From Streptomyces griseoluteus (GTDB taxonomy: Bacteria > Actinomycetota > Actinomycetes > Streptomycetales > Streptomycetaceae): a stretch of DNA of 64,000 bases. The notes under the pieces are model-generated. The model was not told the DNA's origin, did not search any database, and saw nothing but the letters and a program-made list of their open reading frames with translations. Numbering within the stretch: position 1 is the first letter of the stretch; every line of letters starts with the position of its first letter. The stretch covers positions 33,054 to 97,053 of the forward strand of contig NZ_SRRU01000016.1 of NCBI RefSeq assembly GCF_004784465.1, given 5' to 3'. The position numbers and the translations under genes were made by a program. Of this stretch, positions 1-8,748 are shown in pieces.

Positions 1-331
1 CGCTTTCGCGAGTGTGGGCGTCCGAAGTTTGATCAAATAAGCGAGGAGCGCCTCTGACCTGGGACGATGGGACTTGCCTAGGGCCCTGTTCGTCGTCAGG
101 AATGCTGCACTCCTCAGGTGAAGATGACGGCTCCATGCCCTGCCGAACCCCGGTTGACCAGCAGCTTCCCGTCCCTCCGAGCAGGATCACCCCGCCGGAG
201 CCGTGGAACCCGGCGCGCACCCGACACGACAGCCGGGCCACCAGCATTCCCACGACCACCCCACAACAGCGGAACGGCCCGACGGAAGAACCGACGGACC
301 GTCATGCAAGATCGAGGCTAGTAGGGCTTGG

Positions 332-927
332 TCAGGTTCGTATCGGGATGGGCATGTCGCGGTGACAGGTGGGGCAGGCGCCGGCCCAGAGGGCGAGGAG
401 TGTCTGCAGCTCGCGGACGACCTGGTAGAGGCTCAGTCCTGCGCCGCGCCTTTTGGGGCCCGGGCCAGTCGCTGCAGTGTGCAGAAGGCATGCGCGGCCG
501 AGACGAGGGTGACGTGGTGGTGTCAGTCGTTCCAGGTGCGGCCCTCGAAGTGGGCCAGCCCCAGGGCCTGTTTTATCTCCCGGTAGTCGTGCTCGATGCG
601 CCAACGGAGCTTGACCAGTCGCACCGGTGTGGCCAGGGGCATGCCGGAGGGCAGGCTGGACAGCCAGAACTGCACCGGCTCGGGCTCGGTGGCGGGCCAT
701 TCGGCCAGCAGCCACCGCTCGGGGAGCTCCGGACCCTCCGTCGCCTGGCGGATCTCGCGCCGGGCGGGACGGATGCGCAGGGCAACGAAACGCGAGTACA
801 TGCGCTTCAGCCCGCCGGCAGCGGAGGGTGGGCCTTCCGGCTGATCTTCATCTGCGGGTGGCCCTTGGGCCGGTGGCGTGGCTCCAGCTCCGCCTTCACC
901 GCCGCCTCCACCTGGTCCTGCTGCCAC
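332..927 (-). pseudogene. IS701-like transposase remnant
   Basis: The C-terminal part of a DDE transposase of the IS701 type is visible: a WLLAEWP stretch, then LRWRIEHDYREIKQALGL followed by HFEGRTWND, and at the end a C-x-T-C-H segment typical of this family. The reading frame is broken twice. A TGA near position 523 sits where the family has Trp (the codon after WND), and the frame then shifts in the run CCCCAAAAGGC, so the last 60 or so residues lie in another frame. The N-terminal half, including the first catalytic aspartates, is missing. It cannot make an active transposase. The left 330 bases of the window hold no gene I can support. Confidence 0.7.
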
Positions 928-1100
928 CCCGACACCGGAGCGGTGTGACTACTCCAGCTGGCACACCAGGACGCTCACGAGGAGTCGGCCGGCGACCTGT
1001 TCTTTCTCTGGCCTTCCCTCCAGTCCGACCAGTCGGTACGTTCGTGGGGCCCGGATCGCGGCGGTGTGGCCCGGGCTTCCGGCGGAGGACGGAGGGGCCC

Positions 1101-2267
1101 ATGGCGGAACGTGAACCAGTCGCGCGGGGACACTGCGACGCGCGCTTCGAGGCGGTGCGGACGGCGTTCGAGGAGAACTTCCGTGAGCGGGGGGAGCTGG
1201 GCGCCGCGGTCACGGTGACCGTCGGCGGCGAGGTCGTGGTGGATCTGTGGGGCGGTTGGGCCGACGCGGACCGCACCCGGCCGTGGGAGCGGGAGACCCT
1301 GGTCAATGTGTGGTCGACCTCGAAGGGCCCGACCGCGCTGTGCGCGCACATCCTGGCGGACCGGGGGCTCCTCGACTTCGACGCGCCGGTGGCCGAGTAC
1401 TGGCCCGAGTTCGCCGCGGCCGGCAAGGAGAAGGTCCTCGTACGGCATCTGCTGTCGCACCGGTCCGGCCTGTCGGGCCTGCGCGAGCCGCACTCGGTCG
1501 AGCAGCTCTACGACTGGGAGCTGACGACACGGCGGCTGGCGGCGACGGAGCCGTGGTGGGAGCCGGGGACGGTGTCCGGCTATCACGCGATCACCTTCGG
1601 CCACCTGGTCGGGGAGGTCGTACGGCGGATCTCGGGGCTGGCGCCCGGGGCCTTTCTGGAGCGGGAGGTGACCGGGCCGCTGGAGGTCGACTTCACCATC
1701 GGCCTGCCCGAGAAGGAGGCGGGGCGGGCCGCCGAGCTGGTGCATCCGCCGGCCGCCTCCGACAGCGAACAGGCCGCGGCCTTCGGCCGGTTGACGCCGG
1801 CGGTGCTCGCCGCGCTGGCCAATCCCCTGGTGGGTGCGGCCGAGGCGAACACGCCGGAGTGGCGGGCCGCGGAGATCCCGGCCGCGAACGGCCACGGCAC
1901 GGCGCGGGCCGTCGCCGCCCTGTACGGGATCTTCGCGGGACGAGGGTCGTACGACGGCCGGCGCGTGCTCTCCCCCGAATCGGCGGAGCGGGTGCGCGAG
2001 GGGCAGGGCAGGTGCCGGGACCTGGTGCTCGGTCCCGGACTGGGCACCGTCACGGAGATCGGGCTCGGTCTGTGGCTGAGCGGGCCGAACGGCTCCTACG
2101 GGCCCAACCCGAGGGCTTTCGGACACGACGGCTTCGGCGGCTCCTGCGGACTGGCCGACCCCGAGGCGGGCGTGTCACTGGGGTACGTCATGAACCGGAT
2201 GGGGCCTCATATCGCCGACGACCCGCGGAAGACGGCACTGGTCGAGGCCCTCTACCGCGCCTTGTGA
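1101..2267 (+). CDS. Serine hydrolase of the beta-lactamase/esterase family
   Basis: A 388-residue cytoplasmic protein (no signal peptide) of the class C beta-lactamase-like family, which includes family VIII esterases (EstB-like) and D-aminopeptidases. The nucleophile motif SxxK is S72-T-S-K75. The second motif is Y161-H-A where penicillin-binding relatives have Y-x-N, a variation common in the esterase branch. A late HDGFGGS matches the H-x-G segment near the C-terminus. The ATG at 1101 follows GGAGG by about 10 bases and excludes a long unconserved upstream extension. The likely activity is ester or amide hydrolysis of a small substrate; which one cannot be told. It stands alone. Confidence 0.9.
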   Translation: MAEREPVARGHCDARFEAVRTAFEENFRERGELGAAVTVTVGGEVVVDLWGGWADADRTRPWERETLVNVWSTSKGPTALCAHILADRGLLDFDAPVAEYWPEFAAAGKEKVLVRHLLSHRSGLSGLREPHSVEQLYDWELTTRRLAATEPWWEPGTVSGYHAITFGHLVGEVVRRISGLAPGAFLEREVTGPLEVDFTIGLPEKEAGRAAELVHPPAASDSEQAAAFGRLTPAVLAALANPLVGAAEANTPEWRAAEIPAANGHGTARAVAALYGIFAGRGSYDGRRVLSPESAERVREGQGRCRDLVLGPGLGTVTEIGLGLWLSGPNGSYGPNPRAFGHDGFGGSCGLADPEAGVSLGYVMNRMGPHIADDPRKTALVEALYRAL

Positions 2268-2561
2268 GGCCAACTGGCCGGAGGTGGCGGTCATGCCCGG
2301 CGGCGAGGAGTGTGGCTGCGGATGTCCACCGACCGCTCCAGCGTCGCTGTGTGGACCATCGAACAGTGGTTGGGCCTTCTCCTCCGGGGAGCTGCCCGGC
2401 GCGACGCCGCCGCAAGCCTGAGAGGCGAGGCCCGCAGCGCTTCGGCCGGCGTACGGACGGCGGAGGTCGGCGTGGCTCCGGCGGGCCCGGGTCGTTGGGC
2501 CTCTGGCCACACCGCAGGCCCTGCGGTGGGCTGGCCGCCGCAGCAATGTGAACGAGGACCG

Positions 2562-2699
2562 ATGCCGACGAAGCCCGCTCACGACCCGAGGTACGGCTAC
2601 GACCCGGAGACGCATACGGTCCGGGTCGATCAGCACGACCTGGCGCGGCTGCTGTTGATGTTCCGCTTCGGTCCTCGGCACGCTATCGGCAGGCTCTGA
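2562..2699 (+). CDS. Small hypothetical protein
   Basis: A 45-residue reading frame starting at ATG 2562, preceded by AACGAGGACC as a weak ribosome site. It contains the charged stretch DPETHTVRVDQHDLARLL and reads like a natural small soluble protein, but no family is recognised. It follows the serine hydrolase by about 300 bases on the same strand. The bases between (2268-2561) show nothing recognisable. Confidence 0.3.
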   Translation: MPTKPAHDPRYGYDPETHTVRVDQHDLARLLLMFRFGPRHAIGRL

Positions 2700-2874
2700 G
2701 ACCGGCCTCTGGGCGCGTTCCGATCCACTGCCGACAGTCCCCCCGCTGCTCAGGAGGCGCTCGACGCTGGGCCGAGTCACGTCAACCGGTCCTCGCCGTA
2801 TGCGATTTCGGCCAGCCGGACGTCCTCCTGCATGACCTTGGACGTGGTGCACGGACGTGACTACGGGGGATGTT

Positions 2875-3585
2875 ATGAACGGGCGACCGGAAAGTCCTGC
2901 GGGCACACCGGTGCGAGATGCCGTGCGAGACATCGTCGGCGAGCTGGCGCCGCACGAGCTGATCGTGCTCGACGCCCTGCTCCTGGTGGACGACGACACC
3001 GCGTTGCGACGGCTCGCGAGCGGTGGGCACCGAGACCCCCTGGGATTCGGGCTGGGCGAGGCCGCGACCCTGCTGACTCCCATGGTGTGGATGGCGCTGG
3101 ACGAAGCGGCACGGCAGGTGGTGTCCGCCACCGTCGCCTCCGCCGGCCGGCGGGCACGTCCGTGGCTGCGCCGGATCAGGCACCGGCCGGCAGAGCCTGC
3201 ACAGTCCCGACTACTCCCGCATTTGACGCCCGAGCAACTGGAAGCCGTGCGGTCGCGGGTGGCCCGGCTCGCCGTGGAGAGCGGGCTGGAGCGCGAGGCG
3301 GCCGGGGCACTCGCCGAACGGGTCGTGGCCCGGCTCGTACTACCCGCCGAGCCGCAGCCGGACGACGGTGTCGAACCGGGACCGGACGACAACGAGCCCG
3401 AACCCGACGACGGCGCCGAGCCGGGACCCGACCGTCGCGCCCCACACCGGGTGACCACGGCGGACGACGGTCCTCGGCCGGCCGCGAAACGGACCGGGGT
3501 CGCCTGGCAAGAGAATCAGCCCCATGCGCTCTCCCCGCTTGCCGAACACAAAGGATCGACGACACAGGGCAGCCTCGGCAACTGA
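2875..3585 (+). CDS. Hypothetical protein with acidic repeat tail
   Basis: A 236-residue protein of unknown function. The N-terminal 100 residues look helical and include an apolar segment (LGFGLGEAATLLTPMVWMAL) that could pack against a membrane or partner. A second helical block (LTPEQLEAVRSRVARLAVESG) follows. Residues from about 150 carry imperfect acidic Pro-rich repeats built on the unit EPGPDD/EPEPDDG, then a basic tail. The start at ATG 2875 is preferred to an in-frame ATG 18 bases upstream because GGGG lies just before it. No enzyme motif is seen. Downstream is a fragment of a kinase-like gene on the opposite strand. Confidence 0.6.
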   Translation: MNGRPESPAGTPVRDAVRDIVGELAPHELIVLDALLLVDDDTALRRLASGGHRDPLGFGLGEAATLLTPMVWMALDEAARQVVSATVASAGRRARPWLRRIRHRPAEPAQSRLLPHLTPEQLEAVRSRVARLAVESGLEREAAGALAERVVARLVLPAEPQPDDGVEPGPDDNEPEPDDGAEPGPDRRAPHRVTTADDGPRPAAKRTGVAWQENQPHALSPLAEHKGSTTQGSLGN

Positions 3586-3704
3586 AATGATCTTGCTGTG
3601 GCTGGGGTGAACAGGCGTCGGAGCTGTCTTGCACCAAGCGCCATGTACCCCTGACGCATCCAGCCCGACTCCCCTCCCGAAGGGTTCGCCGGTTCTCGCT
3701 AGGC

Positions 3705-3948
3705 CCCCGAACCCCGCTGAGCCCACCCAGTACTGGTAGAGCATCGGCAAGCCGAAAAAGTTCGCCGTCGACCGCACGTTCTCCGCCCGCAACTCGGTGT
3801 CCGTCACGGGCACTCGCTTGACGAACACCGGCGTGCCATCGATGTCGAGCTCAGCAGACCTGCCACCGATACGGGACCCGCGCGGGGCTGCGACGGAGAC
3901 AACGTCACCGACTCGACGATCACTCAGCAGGGACAGACGCGTTACCAC
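3705..3948 (-). pseudogene. N-terminal fragment of a kinase/phosphotransferase-like protein
   Basis: The first 81 residues resemble the start of an actinobacterial serine/threonine-kinase-like or aminoglycoside-phosphotransferase-like protein: a beta-rich lobe with GGRSAELDIDGTPVFVKRVPVTD (glycine-containing loop and a Lys in VFVKRV suggestive of the nucleotide-binding Lys) and then STANFFGLPMLYQYWVGSAGFG. The similarity stops abruptly and the frame continues into unrelated sequence overlapping the 3' end of the gene on the other strand. The catalytic loop is absent, so this is a truncated relic. Family assignment is from memory of similar proteins and is moderate. Confidence 0.5.
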
Positions 3949-4204
3949 GGTCCCCTACACGGCAAACCGAGCGGCATGCCGCAGGTCCGGATGGTGCATA
4001 GACGACTCCTCGATGCCCGGAACCAGGGCCTCGGCGCTCACGCGGACCTGGCCGAGCCTATCCGCCGGGGCTGTCGAAGGATCAGGTACGCAAAGTCGCC
4101 CGGAACGCTGGCCGCCGGAGGTTTCCTCAGGCGGTGATAAGCCCTCACACCGACCGGAGATTTGACAGCTCCCGTACCCGCTCGGCCTCCCGGCGCCGAG
4201 CGGG

Positions 4205-4729
4205 TCACTTACTGTCGGACGGACGCGGATTTTCCACGTGTGAGATCCAGGTGGTGAGCAGTCCTTCGAGTGCCTTGGTCTCGGCGGGCGTCAGCAGACT
4301 GAGCAGGCGGCGTTCGTTGCGCATGTGGTCGGTGAACGCCTGGTCGATGAGTTCGCGACCAGGCTGGGTCAGGGCCACGATCCGGCCACGCTGGTCGTCG
4401 TCGGAACGGCGGCGGGTGACGAGTCCGGCCCGCTCCAGGCGGTCGATCCGCTTCGTCATCGCGCCGGTCGTGACCATGGTGTGTGCGGCGAGTTCGCCGG
4501 GCGCGCATTCATAGGGCTCACCGGCGCGGCGCAGTGCGCACAGGACGTCGAACTCTCCCTCGTTGAGTCCGTAGCGTCCGTAGACGAGGCTGAGTTCTTC
4601 GGTGAGGTGGTCGGCCAGGCGGTGCAGCCGGCCGATCACGCCCTGCGGGGAGATGTCGAGGTCGGGCCGCTCGCGGCGCCAGTCGGCCTGGATGCGGGCC
4701 ACGCGGTCCAGCGGTTGCGGGGTGTCCAT
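4205..4729 (-). CDS. MarR-family transcriptional regulator
   Basis: A 174-residue winged-helix repressor. The core ELSLVYGRYGLNEGEFDVL, then the recognition helix region TMVTTGAMTKRIDRLERAGLV and the wing RRRSDDDQRGRIVALT are textbook MarR. It likely binds DNA as a dimer and releases it when a small ligand binds. It is divergent from a drug/metabolite transporter whose start lies 41 bases away, and the gap holds two copies of a palindrome, so control of the exporter and of itself is the expected role. The ATG at 4729 is chosen because a longer frame would run through the operator and into the neighbour. Confidence 0.92.
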   Translation of the reverse strand: MDTPQPLDRVARIQADWRRERPDLDISPQGVIGRLHRLADHLTEELSLVYGRYGLNEGEFDVLCALRRAGEPYECAPGELAAHTMVTTGAMTKRIDRLERAGLVTRRRSDDDQRGRIVALTQPGRELIDQAFTDHMRNERRLLSLLTPAETKALEGLLTTWISHVENPRPSDSK

Positions 4730-4743
4730 GCACCCCACGATAT

Positions 4744-4776
4744 CTTCCCAGGAAGTTATATTACCTTCCATGGAAG
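4744..4776. promoter_or_regulatory. Paired palindromic operator between marR and transporter
   Basis: Two copies of CTTCCNNGGAAG lie at 4744-4755 and 4765-4776; the second (CTTCCATGGAAG) is a perfect 12-base palindrome. Their centres are 21 bases apart, two helical turns, so two dimers could bind the same DNA face. A TTATATT sequence suitable as a -10 box lies between them. The second copy contains the ATG of the transporter gene, which suggests a leaderless or nearly leaderless message that the repressor would cover completely. Confidence 0.65.
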
Positions 4777-5759
4777 CTAATCTCCGGTGGGCGGCACTCA
4801 CCGCTGTCGCACCGGTGGCCTGGGGCACGAACTACTACGTCACCCATGAATTCCTGCCGCCCGACAGCCCCCTCTACGGGGCGGTGCTGCGAGCGCTGCC
4901 CGCCGGTCTCGTCCTGCTGGGGCTGTGCCGGCAGCGACCGCGCGGTGTCTGGTGGTGGCGGTCCGCGGTGCTCGGGCTGCTCAACGTGAGCGTGTTCTTC
5001 GTTCTGGTCTACGCCGCCTCCCAGCTCCTGCCGACGAGCATCGCCTCGACCGTCATGGCAGTGTCCCCGCTGGCGATGATGCTCATCGCCTGGGCCCTGG
5101 TGTCCGAACGGCCCGGCATAGCGCACCTGGCCGGCGCCACCATCGGACTCGGCGGAATCTGCCTCACGCTGCTCACGGGGGTGGGAGGAGTGAGTGTGCC
5201 GGGAATCCTCGCCTCCGCCGCGGCCATGCTCGTGTCGGCCTTCGGCCACATCCTGACCAAACGCTGGAACAACACGGGTACCGACGTGCTCGCCTCGACC
5301 TCCTGGCAGCTCACCGCCGGAGGACTGTTTCTGCTGCCGGTCGCCGCAGCCGTGGAGGGCCCTCCACCCGCACTCTCCGCACCGGTGCTCCTCGCGTTCG
5401 GCTACGTCGCCCTCGTCGCCACCGCACTGGCCTTCGCCGCCTGGTTCACCGGGCTACGCCACCTGCCCGCGGGAACCGTAGGCCTGGTCGGACTCCTCAA
5501 CCCCGTCACAGGCGTCCTGCTCGGCACGGCGGTCGCCGGGGAGGTGCTGACGGCTCAGCAGTTGTGCGGACTGGCACTCGTTCTGACAGGAGTCGTCCTG
5601 GGACGGCCCATACGCGCAGGACGACGCGGCGGCGTCAGGCCCCTCTCCAGCCTGCACCCGACAAGCGACCCGCCCGCGAGTCCTCGACCTGCAATCCCCT
5701 GTGAGGATCAGGGGACACGGGAACAGGGAGCGGCGCCGATAGCCGGCCGGGACGCGTGA
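4770..5759 (+). CDS. EamA-family (DMT) transporter
   Basis: A 329-residue inner-membrane protein with about ten hydrophobic segments in two repeats of the EamA fold (drug/metabolite transporter superfamily). The opening APVAWGTNYYVTHEFLP and the late segment AGTVGLVGLLNPVTGVLLG are typical. It probably exports a small metabolite or toxin. The C-terminal 45 residues are hydrophilic and Pro-rich and look like an unconserved extension. The start at 4770 lies inside the palindromic operator shared with the divergent MarR gene, so repression by that MarR is likely. Confidence 0.9.
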   Translation: MEANLRWAALTAVAPVAWGTNYYVTHEFLPPDSPLYGAVLRALPAGLVLLGLCRQRPRGVWWWRSAVLGLLNVSVFFVLVYAASQLLPTSIASTVMAVSPLAMMLIAWALVSERPGIAHLAGATIGLGGICLTLLTGVGGVSVPGILASAAAMLVSAFGHILTKRWNNTGTDVLASTSWQLTAGGLFLLPVAAAVEGPPPALSAPVLLAFGYVALVATALAFAAWFTGLRHLPAGTVGLVGLLNPVTGVLLGTAVAGEVLTAQQLCGLALVLTGVVLGRPIRAGRRGGVRPLSSLHPTSDPPASPRPAIPCEDQGTREQGAAPIAGRDA

Positions 5760-5846
5760 GCAGATGCGCAGGGGTGCCGCAGTCACGGATCGATCTGTCC
5801 TCTATCCCAGGCCCGACCAACGGCCCGTCGGACAGCGGTGTTGGGT

Positions 5847-6119
5847 TCACCGTCTGTTGTCGTCGGGCGGGAGGACTTCGGCGATTGACTCCGCCGAGGG
5901 GTGGAAGTAGCGCTGAATGTTCTCCGGCTTCTTGTGCCGCGACTTCGCCATCAGCATCAGCAGGCTGGCCCCGGCCTCGTCAAGGCGCGTGAGCCCGGAA
6001 TGCCGGTATTCGCGCAGGTCCCATCCCGTGCCCGGTACGCGGCCGACAGCCGTGTGCGCATCCAGCAGGGCGCGAGCCCGGCCCATGACAACCGGACCAG
6101 CCCGGTGCCCGCTCGGCAT
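5847..6119 (-). pseudogene. Tyrosine recombinase (integrase) C-terminal fragment
   Basis: The last 60 residues match the end of a phage-type tyrosine recombinase: REYRHSGLTRLDEAGASLLM carries the H-x-x-R catalytic motif, and KSRHKKPENIQRYFHPS contains the His and the nucleophilic Tyr in RYFHPS. The N-terminal DNA-binding domain and the first catalytic Arg are absent, so this is the tail of a lost integrase. No attachment site or tRNA is seen nearby. It marks an old insertion. Confidence 0.65.
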
Positions 6120-6128
6120 TCTGGACTG

Positions 6129-6171
6129 AAAAAGCGGCAGTCCCGGCCAGGATGTTGGCCGGGACTGCCGC
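6129..6171 (-). terminator. Rho-independent terminator of the HAD gene
   Basis: A perfect 15-base stem (GCGGCAGTCCCGGCC at 6134-6148 pairing with 6157-6171) closes an 8-base loop. On the minus strand the hairpin is followed by TTTTT, the classical intrinsic terminator form. It sits 73 bases past the stop codon of the HAD hydrolase. Confidence 0.8.
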
Positions 6172-6243
6172 AGAAGGGGTGTGATCGGGAAGGGCGGTCG
6201 CCTCGAAAACGATCAGGGGCGTTGGGGGGATGCTTAGCGCTTG

Positions 6244-6930
6244 TCACTGGTCGGCGACCAGCACCCTCACAAGCTCCTCCAGATCCTGCGCGCTGAAACT
6301 CGGCGGGGTCATCGTGCGCGGGTAGACGGAGGCTCCGCGCCGCAGCCATGCACCGTCCAGCCCAACCCTGCGCGCCCCGTCGATGTCCCAGGGATGCACG
6401 GCGACCAATATCGCCTGCTCAGGCCCGACGCCGACTCGTTCGACGGCATAGTGGTAGGCCGCCGGGGCCGGCTTCCAACAGCGTGGTCCGTGCACGTCCG
6501 ACAGGGCCTCGAAGCAGTCCAGCACTCCTGCCGCGTCCAGCAACCGCTCGGTCAGCGCGATGCTTCCGTTGGTCATCGCCGTCAGCCGGTACCCCGCATC
6601 GCTCAACTTCCGTACGCTATGCGGCACATCGGGGTGCACGTCCAGCTGGCAAAGGCCGTCCAGAATGTGCCGGGCTGCGGCCTCTTCATCTCCCGTCCAT
6701 CCCTCCAGGCCAGATAGCAGCGTCCGTAGTCCGTCGTGTGCCACGGAGGTGAAGTCCGCATACGCACCTGATGCTGTCAGGGCGAATCCGTCCCGCAGTA
6801 CCCCGGCGAACCAGGTCGGCAGCAGGTGCCCGGGGGCACCGACGTCCTCGAAGCGACCGCGCAGTGGTGCTAGGTCACTGAGTGTCTCGTTGACGTCGAA
6901 GACGAGGACCTGGTGCTGGTCGGCGGGCAT
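6244..6930 (-). CDS. HAD-family hydrolase, haloacid dehalogenase type II-like
   Basis: A 228-residue haloacid-dehalogenase-superfamily enzyme. Motif I is VFDVNETLSD near the N-terminus (the first Asp is the nucleophile), motif II MTNGS, motif III the Lys in CWKPAPAAYHYA, and motif IV VHPWDIDGA. This pattern matches the type II 2-haloacid dehalogenase branch, which attacks a halogenated or phosphorylated small acid; the true substrate is unknown. It lies 50 bases downstream of the NB-ARC gene on the same strand and ends at a strong terminator, so the two are probably co-transcribed. Confidence 0.85.
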   Translation of the reverse strand: MPADQHQVLVFDVNETLSDLAPLRGRFEDVGAPGHLLPTWFAGVLRDGFALTASGAYADFTSVAHDGLRTLLSGLEGWTGDEEAAARHILDGLCQLDVHPDVPHSVRKLSDAGYRLTAMTNGSIALTERLLDAAGVLDCFEALSDVHGPRCWKPAPAAYHYAVERVGVGPEQAILVAVHPWDIDGARRVGLDGAWLRRGASVYPRTMTPPSFSAQDLEELVRVLVADQ

Positions 6931-6980
6931 GCTCTTCTCCTCCTTGTGTCCGTGCGCGGATGCCGGACGTAGTAGCCCCC

Positions 6981-8483
6981 TCAGGCTGCGAGTACCCGTC
7001 CTGTGTGTGGTTGCGGCAGCGGGCTGTTCCTCTCTCCATCTGCTGCAGCGTGCTGCCGGGGTATGGGCAAACGGAGTCCGCGTATCGTCCGAGTCTCGAG
7101 TCGCATGTCGGCACCCCAGCGGTGGCTGTGCTCCGACAGTCGGGTCAGGGCCTGGCGGATGTGGGTCGCAGGTTCGTCGATGCAGAGACGTTCCTCCGCG
7201 TAGGCGTGGGTGAGCGGATGAATCCGGAAGCGGCGGGGTGCGGTGCGTTCGATCAAGTGCTCTGCCGCCAGAGCGGCAAGGTGACGTTCGGCGGTAGCGG
7301 AAGGTTCGCCCAGGAGAGCGGCCGCTCCTGCGATCTCCACCTCTGTCGACGGATGGAGGGCCAGCAGGCGAAGGAGTCGCCGTGCGCCCTGCGACAACCG
7401 TGCGTCAGAGGCGGCCAGTGCAGTGCGCACGCCGCCCTCAAGGGCCAGGGTGATCAGAGGCTCGCGGTAATAGTCGCCGAGTGCCCAGGCGGGATGGTCG
7501 CGCATGTGGCGACCGATGGCCGACAGCGCGAGCGGGAGGTGCCCTAGTAAGTCGGCGATCTGCTGGACCGCCGGGAGGTCCGAGACGAGGCGTTCGGCTC
7601 CGGTCGCTGCCCGCACCAGCTCGACGGAGTCGTCCGGGGCCAGCGGCGGTACCGGCAGCCGGGCGGCTTCAGCGAGGCTGTCCAGCGCGCGCCGGCTGGT
7701 GATCAGGGTGCGGCATCCTGAGATCCTGGGCAGAAGGGGCCGCACCTGTTCTGCGTCGGCCGCGTCGTCCAGGACGATCAGTGCGCTCCTTCCCGCCAGG
7801 AGTTGCCGGTAAAGGGCTGTTCGCGCGTCGAGGTCGTAGGGGATGCGGTCGCCGGTAATACCGAGCAGCCGCAGAAAGGTCTCCAGTACGGCGGCAGGGT
7901 CGGCGCCTGGACCCTGCGCAGCAGAGCCTCGCAGGTTCGCGAACAGGACCGGTATGTCGGTGCGTTCCCCGGCGAGAACCCGATGTGCGATATGCAGGGC
8001 GAACGACGTCTTGCCCACACCCGCCATGCCCTCCAGCGTCAGCGTCGGCATCTGCGCATCCCGGGTCAGCAGTGCCTCCGCCTCGGCCACCAGGCCGGTT
8101 CTGCCGATGAATGCGGAAGGTCCCGCAGGTAGCCGGTTGTAGGCGCTGACGCGTGCGGCTGCCTCGGCTTCACCGAGCACGGCGCGTAGTGACTGCCGCC
8201 AGCCGGAGACGATGGCTTCGTCGGAGCCGACGAGTGCTTGCACCACGGCCAACAGCAGGTCGGCGTTGGGGCGGCGGCGGCCCATCTGGAAGCAGTTGCC
8301 CACCGTGGAGCGCGCCGGCCATTCGCCGCGCGGGCGTCCTGCCCGTTGCCAGTCCCGGTGGATGCGCCGTGTGAGCTCGGTGATTGACGGGTTGCCCGCC
8401 CACGCCTTCAGCAGTCTGAGTTCCGCGATGAATTCGTCTATGGTGCGGGCTTTTTTCGGATCCAACACCTGCGGCACGAACAT
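6981..8483 (-). CDS. NB-ARC (STAND-class) ATPase regulator
   Basis: A 500-residue signal-transduction ATPase. Residues 1-90 look like a helix-turn-helix segment found at the start of many Streptomyces NB-ARC proteins. The P-loop is GMAGVGKTS (152-160), the Walker B strand ALIVLDD (234-240), and GHLPLAL marks the GLPLA-type motif. A winged-helix region follows, ending near residue 450 (HPLTHAYAEERL). Unlike most relatives (AfsR-like proteins of 700-1000 residues) there is no TPR or sensor domain, and the last 45 residues look unrelated, so the 3' end may be truncated. It is divergent from the osmC operon and probably co-transcribed with the HAD gene. Confidence 0.85.
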   Translation of the reverse strand: MFVPQVLDPKKARTIDEFIAELRLLKAWAGNPSITELTRRIHRDWQRAGRPRGEWPARSTVGNCFQMGRRRPNADLLLAVVQALVGSDEAIVSGWRQSLRAVLGEAEAAARVSAYNRLPAGPSAFIGRTGLVAEAEALLTRDAQMPTLTLEGMAGVGKTSFALHIAHRVLAGERTDIPVLFANLRGSAAQGPGADPAAVLETFLRLLGITGDRIPYDLDARTALYRQLLAGRSALIVLDDAADAEQVRPLLPRISGCRTLITSRRALDSLAEAARLPVPPLAPDDSVELVRAATGAERLVSDLPAVQQIADLLGHLPLALSAIGRHMRDHPAWALGDYYREPLITLALEGGVRTALAASDARLSQGARRLLRLLALHPSTEVEIAGAAALLGEPSATAERHLAALAAEHLIERTAPRRFRIHPLTHAYAEERLCIDEPATHIRQALTRLSEHSHRWGADMRLETRTIRGLRLPIPRQHAAADGERNSPLPQPHTGRVLAA

Positions 8484-8533
8484 CCTCCCCCATGGGACAC
8501 CTGGGCCACGACAACCTGGAATGGTCGTTTCAA

Positions 8534-8562
8534 GTTAGACGGCATGGGGTCTCGACTGTCAA
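8534..8562 (-). promoter_or_regulatory. Sigma-70-type promoter for the NB-ARC gene
   Basis: On the minus strand TTGACA (8557-8562) is followed after 17 bases by TCTAAC (8534-8539), a near-consensus vegetative promoter. Transcription would start around 8527, giving a leader of about 45 bases before the start codon at 8483. The rest of the 265-base divergent region toward osmC has no equally clear promoter. Confidence 0.6.
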
Positions 8563-8748
8563 GCGATATCCGACGGTTGACCTCCGACCACGGAGCGCAT
8601 CCAGGATCATCCACGATCGCTCCGGAAGCCCGCATTCCGTCCTGATGCTGAGGGCCGTCCCCGCTCACCGGCACCCCAGGAATCCCACTCGTCCCCTGAC
8701 GGCGAGCCTCGTGTGCCCCCGTTCCAGGACAGGAGTCCGCGCATCACC

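Noticed and set aside
1..57. Possible tail of a plus-strand gene ending ISEERL at the window start
   Set aside because: Only 18 codons are visible, with no recognisable family; it could be chance.
5847..6240. Possible integration site of a mobile element at the integrase fragment
   Set aside because: No tRNA or direct repeat was found; the strong hairpin here is better explained as a terminator.
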